A stretch of DNA of 64,000 nt. Source: Riemerella anatipestifer ATCC 11845 = DSM 15868 (lineage in GTDB: Bacteria; Bacteroidota; Bacteroidia; Flavobacteriales; Weeksellaceae). Below the pieces are notes generated by a model that had not been told where the DNA came from, did not search any database, and saw only the letters and a list, made by a program, of their open reading frames with translations. Position 1 is the first letter of the stretch; each line of letters opens with the position of its first letter. Below are positions 60,830 to 64,000 of the stretch, in pieces. Location: contig NC_017045.1 of NCBI RefSeq assembly GCF_000252855.1, positions 434,001-498,000 of the forward strand, written 5' to 3'. Made by a program: the position numbers and the translations under genes.

Positions 60830-62740
60830 ATGAAAAATTATGTTATTGAAAATCTACCTGATTACTTTAAACAGTACAAAAAGTCTATAAAAAACCCTAA
60901 AAAGTTTTGGGATAAAGTAGCCGATGAAAATTTTGTTTGGTATCAAAGATGGAGCAAAGTCGTAGAGTACGATATGCATGAGGCTAAAATAAAATGGTTT
61001 AAAAATGCCAAGCTCAACATTACCAAAAACTGCATAGACCGACATCTTGCCGAAAGAGGCGATAAAAATGCCATTATTTGGGAGCCTAACAATCCCGAAG
61101 AAGCTACACAATACATTACCTATAACGATTTGTATGAAAGAGTAGGCAAAATGGCCAATGTACTGAGAGCTCAAGGCATACAGAAAGGGGACAGAGTATG
61201 TATTTATCTCCCTATGATTCCAGAGTTAGCTATTGCTATGTTGGCGTGTGCTAGAATAGGTGCTATACACTCGGTTATTTTTGCAGGGTTTTCGGCTTCT
61301 GCCATAGCCTCCAGAGTTAATGACTGCCAAGCTAAAATGATGATTTGTTCCGATGGAAGTTACAGAGGTAGTAAAGTGTTAGACTTAAAATCTATCGTAG
61401 ATGAAGCCACCGAGCAAACACCTACTGTTGAGAAAATTCTTGTGGTTAAAAGGACACATAACTCCATCAATATGAAAGAAGGTAGAGACCTTTGGTTAGA
61501 ACCTTTGTATAATGCCGCTCCTGTGGACAACATTCCTCAAATTATGGATGCCGAAGACCCTCTTTTTATCCTTTACACTTCAGGTTCTACTGGTAAGCCT
61601 AAAGGTATGCTTCATACTTGTGCTGGATATATGGTTTACTCGGCTTATACCTTTAAAAATGTATTTAATTACAGGGAAAACGACATCTATTGGTGTACTG
61701 CCGATATAGGTTGGATTACAGGACATTCTTATATTTTATACGGTCCTTTAGCTAATGGAGCAACAACTGTCATCTTTGAAGGCGTGCCTACTTACCCTCA
61801 ACCCAACCGATTTTGGGAAGTTATAGAAAAACATAAAGTTACTCAGTTTTACACCGCTCCTACGGCTATCCGTTCTTTAGCAAAGGAATCTTCGGATTGG
61901 GTAGAAAAACACGATTTATCTAGTTTAAGAGTAATTGGTTCAGTAGGCGAACCTATTAACGACGAGGCTTGGCATTGGTACAACGACCATGTAGGTAAGA
62001 AAAAATGCCCTATTGTAGATACTTGGTGGCAAACCGAAACGGGAGGAATTATGATTGCTCCTATTCCATTTGTTACTCCTACTAAGCCTACTTATGCTAC
62101 CCTACCTCTTCCAGGAATACAACCCGTACTTATGGATGAAAAAAGAAACGAGATTACAGGAAACCAAGTTGATGGTAGTCTGTGCATTAGATTCCCTTGG
62201 CCTGGTATAGCACGAAGCATCTGGGGAGACCACGAGAGGTACAAACAGACCTATTTCTCAGCTTTCCCAGGTAAATATTTTACTGGAGATGGAGCACTAA
62301 GGGACGAAGTTGGCTATTACAGAATTACAGGGCGTGTAGATGATGTTATTATAGTATCTGGACACAATCTAGGTACTGCACCAATAGAGGATAGCATTAA
62401 CATACACCCTGCCGTGGCAGAATCTGCTATTGTAGGTTATCCTCACGAGGTTAAAGGAAACGCCTTATATGGTTTTGTGATACTAAAAGATGCTGGAGAA
62501 AGTAGAGATAAAGAAAATTTAAGAAAAGAAATCAATCACCTGATAGCAGATACCATAGGTCCTATCGCTAAGTTAGATAAAATTCAGTTTGTATCTGCCT
62601 TACCTAAAACAAGAAGTGGAAAGATTATGCGTAGAATTTTAAGAAAAATAGCCGAAGGTGATTTTAGTAATTTTGGAGACACCTCTACTCTATTAAACCC
62701 TGAAATTATAAATGAGATTAAAGACCAGCGTATTGATTAG
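60830..62740 (+). CDS. acs: Acetyl-CoA synthetase (Acs)
   Basis: Activates acetate to acetyl-CoA through acetyl-AMP. The 636-residue enzyme has the adenylate-forming motifs: LYTSGSTGKPKGMLHTCAGY (P-loop), WCTADIGWITGHSYILYGPL, DTWWQTETGGIMIAPIPF, YFTGDGALRDEVGYYRITGR with VDDVIIVSGHNLG, and the catalytic Lys in LPKTRSGKIMRRILRK near residue 606, the usual acetylation site. Full length, standing alone. The CPBP gene begins 34 bp later and may be co-transcribed. Confidence 0.97.
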   Translation: MKNYVIENLPDYFKQYKKSIKNPKKFWDKVADENFVWYQRWSKVVEYDMHEAKIKWFKNAKLNITKNCIDRHLAERGDKNAIIWEPNNPEEATQYITYNDLYERVGKMANVLRAQGIQKGDRVCIYLPMIPELAIAMLACARIGAIHSVIFAGFSASAIASRVNDCQAKMMICSDGSYRGSKVLDLKSIVDEATEQTPTVEKILVVKRTHNSINMKEGRDLWLEPLYNAAPVDNIPQIMDAEDPLFILYTSGSTGKPKGMLHTCAGYMVYSAYTFKNVFNYRENDIYWCTADIGWITGHSYILYGPLANGATTVIFEGVPTYPQPNRFWEVIEKHKVTQFYTAPTAIRSLAKESSDWVEKHDLSSLRVIGSVGEPINDEAWHWYNDHVGKKKCPIVDTWWQTETGGIMIAPIPFVTPTKPTYATLPLPGIQPVLMDEKRNEITGNQVDGSLCIRFPWPGIARSIWGDHERYKQTYFSAFPGKYFTGDGALRDEVGYYRITGRVDDVIIVSGHNLGTAPIEDSINIHPAVAESAIVGYPHEVKGNALYGFVILKDAGESRDKENLRKEINHLIADTIGPIAKLDKIQFVSALPKTRSGKIMRRILRKIAEGDFSNFGDTSTLLNPEIINEIKDQRID

Positions 62741-62774
62741 TCCATTTTTCTAAAAGTCTTTACGAGCTGAATAA

Positions 62775-63533
62775 ATGAAAAAACAGAACATAAAATTAGG
62801 ATTAATTCTATTATGTTTGGGAATGATAGGGGTATTTTCAATTCTCACAATGGAAATACCCTTACCTCCTGAAGTAGAAATAGTACTACGGAAGAGTTTT
62901 AGCCCTCTGCAAATAAAATTGCTTGCATTAGTAAACCCTACTATAATGCTCATTGTTGCTGTGGTTCTAGGAACTATTCTTCATCAAAAGGTAAATCTAA
63001 AAGTTCCCATTATTGAACACATAGTAGGAATTAAAAGTTGTCATAGTCCCAACCTCTATCATATTCTGAAATATGGTATTTGGGGAGGTATCATTTCAGG
63101 GATTTTATTAAGTTTTATAGGATTTCTATTTAAGCCTATTCTTCCAAAAGAATTTATAGTCTTAGGAGAAACTCTGCAACCTACCTTGGTTGCTAGATTT
63201 CTGTACGGTGGACTGACCGAAGAAATCTTAATGCGATTTGGCGTAATGAGTTTAGTTACTTGGATTGCCTCCAAAATATTTGACGGGGCTCACCCCATTG
63301 TGTATTGGATTGGTATTATTATAGCTTCAGTCATTTTTGCTATTGGACACTTCCCTATCACCTATCAAGCCGTTGAAAATCCTTCTTTTGGATTATTAAG
63401 TTATGTATTTATTGGAAATTCAGTTGGAGGTCTAATATTTGGTTGGCTATATTGGAAGAAAGGATTAGAAAGTGCCTTTATTGCTCATATATGTACTCAT
63501 ACTATTATGGTAATGGTAGAGAAAATGATATAA
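62775..63533 (+). CDS. CPBP-family intramembrane metalloprotease (CAAX/Abi-like)
   Basis: A 252-residue protein with about seven membrane helices and the CPBP motifs: glutamates in YGGLTEEILMRFGVMSLVTW (EExxxR), then a histidine in VIFAIGHFPITYQAV and Asn/His in FIGNSVGGLIFGWLYWKK and AFIAHICTHTIM. The family includes Rce1-like and bacteriocin-immunity proteases; a substrate is not known. The start is an ATG after a lysine-rich MKKQNIKLG. It is followed after 10 bp by the incomplete gene at the window edge. Confidence 0.88.
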   Translation: MKKQNIKLGLILLCLGMIGVFSILTMEIPLPPEVEIVLRKSFSPLQIKLLALVNPTIMLIVAVVLGTILHQKVNLKVPIIEHIVGIKSCHSPNLYHILKYGIWGGIISGILLSFIGFLFKPILPKEFIVLGETLQPTLVARFLYGGLTEEILMRFGVMSLVTWIASKIFDGAHPIVYWIGIIIASVIFAIGHFPITYQAVENPSFGLLSYVFIGNSVGGLIFGWLYWKKGLESAFIAHICTHTIMVMVEKMI

Positions 63534-63543
63534 AAAAGCTCAA

Positions 63544-64000
63544 ATGACATCTGGGAACAATTTTATAGAAATCTTCAAATGTAAATATTTAGTAAACTCT
63601 GAATATTTAAAAGATATTTTATCTGAAAACAAAATGGGAGCCCACATTAAAAATGGAATTTTAGTTAAAAACTCTGATATTAAAATTGCTCTAGAGATTA
63701 TCTCAACTCAAGACATTGATGAAAGTGAAACAATAGACCAAGAAAACTTTATGACCGAGTATAAAGAATGGAATGATAACAACCTTAACCCAGGTCATTA
63801 TCTAGGAGGTAATATTCCATTTTTTATAAAAACCCGTTCAAATCATCTTTTTTGGGGAATTGCTACCTTGGGATTTTTTATTTTACAAGCTGTAACACTT
63901 ATTTATTCTTCAAATTTTAGTTTATGGTTTAATTACCAAAATGAGAAGAAACGCAAAAAAATAACAAATAATAATAGTGGAACCAAGCCGCATAAATACC
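63544..64000 (+). CDS. Unrecognised protein with a membrane helix, 3' end beyond the window
   Basis: The frame from ATG 63544 stays open for 152 codons to the last base. The N-terminal 90 or so residues look soluble (FIEIFKCKYLVNSEYLKDIL, GAHIKNGILVKNSDIKIALE, FMTEYKEWNDNNLNPGHYLG), then a short loop and a hydrophobic helix (HLFWGIATLGFFILQAVTLI) followed by a lysine-rich stretch. It may be a DUF2007-like soluble domain (ILVKNSDIKIALEII pattern) with a membrane anchor, but this is a guess. The 10-bp spacing suggests co-transcription with the CPBP gene. Confidence 0.6.
   Translation, partial: MTSGNNFIEIFKCKYLVNSEYLKDILSENKMGAHIKNGILVKNSDIKIALEIISTQDIDESETIDQENFMTEYKEWNDNNLNPGHYLGGNIPFFIKTRSNHLFWGIATLGFFILQAVTLIYSSNFSLWFNYQNEKKRKKITNNNSGTKPHKY

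Overview
The window reads as chromosomal DNA of a low-GC Bacteroidota, class Flavobacteriia, most likely family Weeksellaceae (Riemerella/Chryseobacterium group). This rests on protein resemblance recalled from memory, on promoters of the TTG-N19/20-TAnnTTTG type (before rpsA, arsR, lysS), on the near absence of Shine-Dalgarno sequences, and on families typical of the group (DUF1599, DoxX-like next to tpiA, six-domain S1, LysS with an extra C-terminal domain). The species cannot be fixed from sequence alone.

Layout. 1-2031: end of a purine operon (purC partial, purF). 2101-3806: an AraC-type regulator whose last codons are out of frame after a nine-A run, then an exported intradiol-dioxygenase-like protein. 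3834-8211, minus strand: lysS, a di-haem peroxidase lipoprotein, purA. 8337-11705: a thioredoxin-like protein, a DUF2007 protein, tRNA-Ala(GGC), typA and a DUF465 protein followed by a decayed 21-bp tandem repeat. 11851-13799: udk, an FtsB/DivIC-like gene and rsgA. 13802-18446, minus strand: anmK, a PH-like membrane protein, tpiA, a TerB-like protein, a DoxX-like membrane protein and a DUF1599 protein. 18580-21298: a wrecked arsenic locus (arsR interrupted at its 3' end by an orphan gene; arsC and acr3 fused by deletion). 21319-25045, minus strand: ffh, a TrmH/SpoU methyltransferase, prmC, yaaA. 25168-29600: an uncharacterised secreted pair and a LemA-like orphan. 29700-35735, minus strand: purH, a beta-barrel protein, uvrA, an SPFH protein. 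35915-37919: rpsA with a structured leader. 38024-41563, minus strand: a C1 peptidase, a lipid kinase, lipB, cytochrome c and a small lipoprotein. 41704-49589: a CzcCBA-type heavy-metal efflux operon with TauE/SafE and VIT/CCC1 genes. 49663-52221: menB, menA and an MBL-fold hydrolase. 52231-55873: an accessory region with a beta-barrel protein, an attC-like array carrying two orphan cassettes, a second 21-bp repeat and a GC-rich coiled-coil gene. 55895-64000: an M3 peptidase, barstar-like protein, GT2, a THUMP methyltransferase, acs, a CPBP protease and a gene running off the end.

How it works together. Most of the window is housekeeping: purine synthesis at three separate loci (purC-purF, purA, purH), menaquinone synthesis, translation and protein targeting (lysS, typA, rsgA, rpsA, ffh, prmC), DNA repair and lipoate attachment. 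The accessory load is metal and arsenic handling plus orphan genes that look inserted.

The most interesting signals are three. First, 53062-54801 holds at least two long imperfect palindromes with AAC/GTT ends, each directly after the stop codon of an orphan gene in the same orientation, as in an integron cassette array without a visible integrase. Second, the ars operon carries two independent lesions. Third, the rpsA leader has two crossing helices that would form a pseudoknot or a switch.
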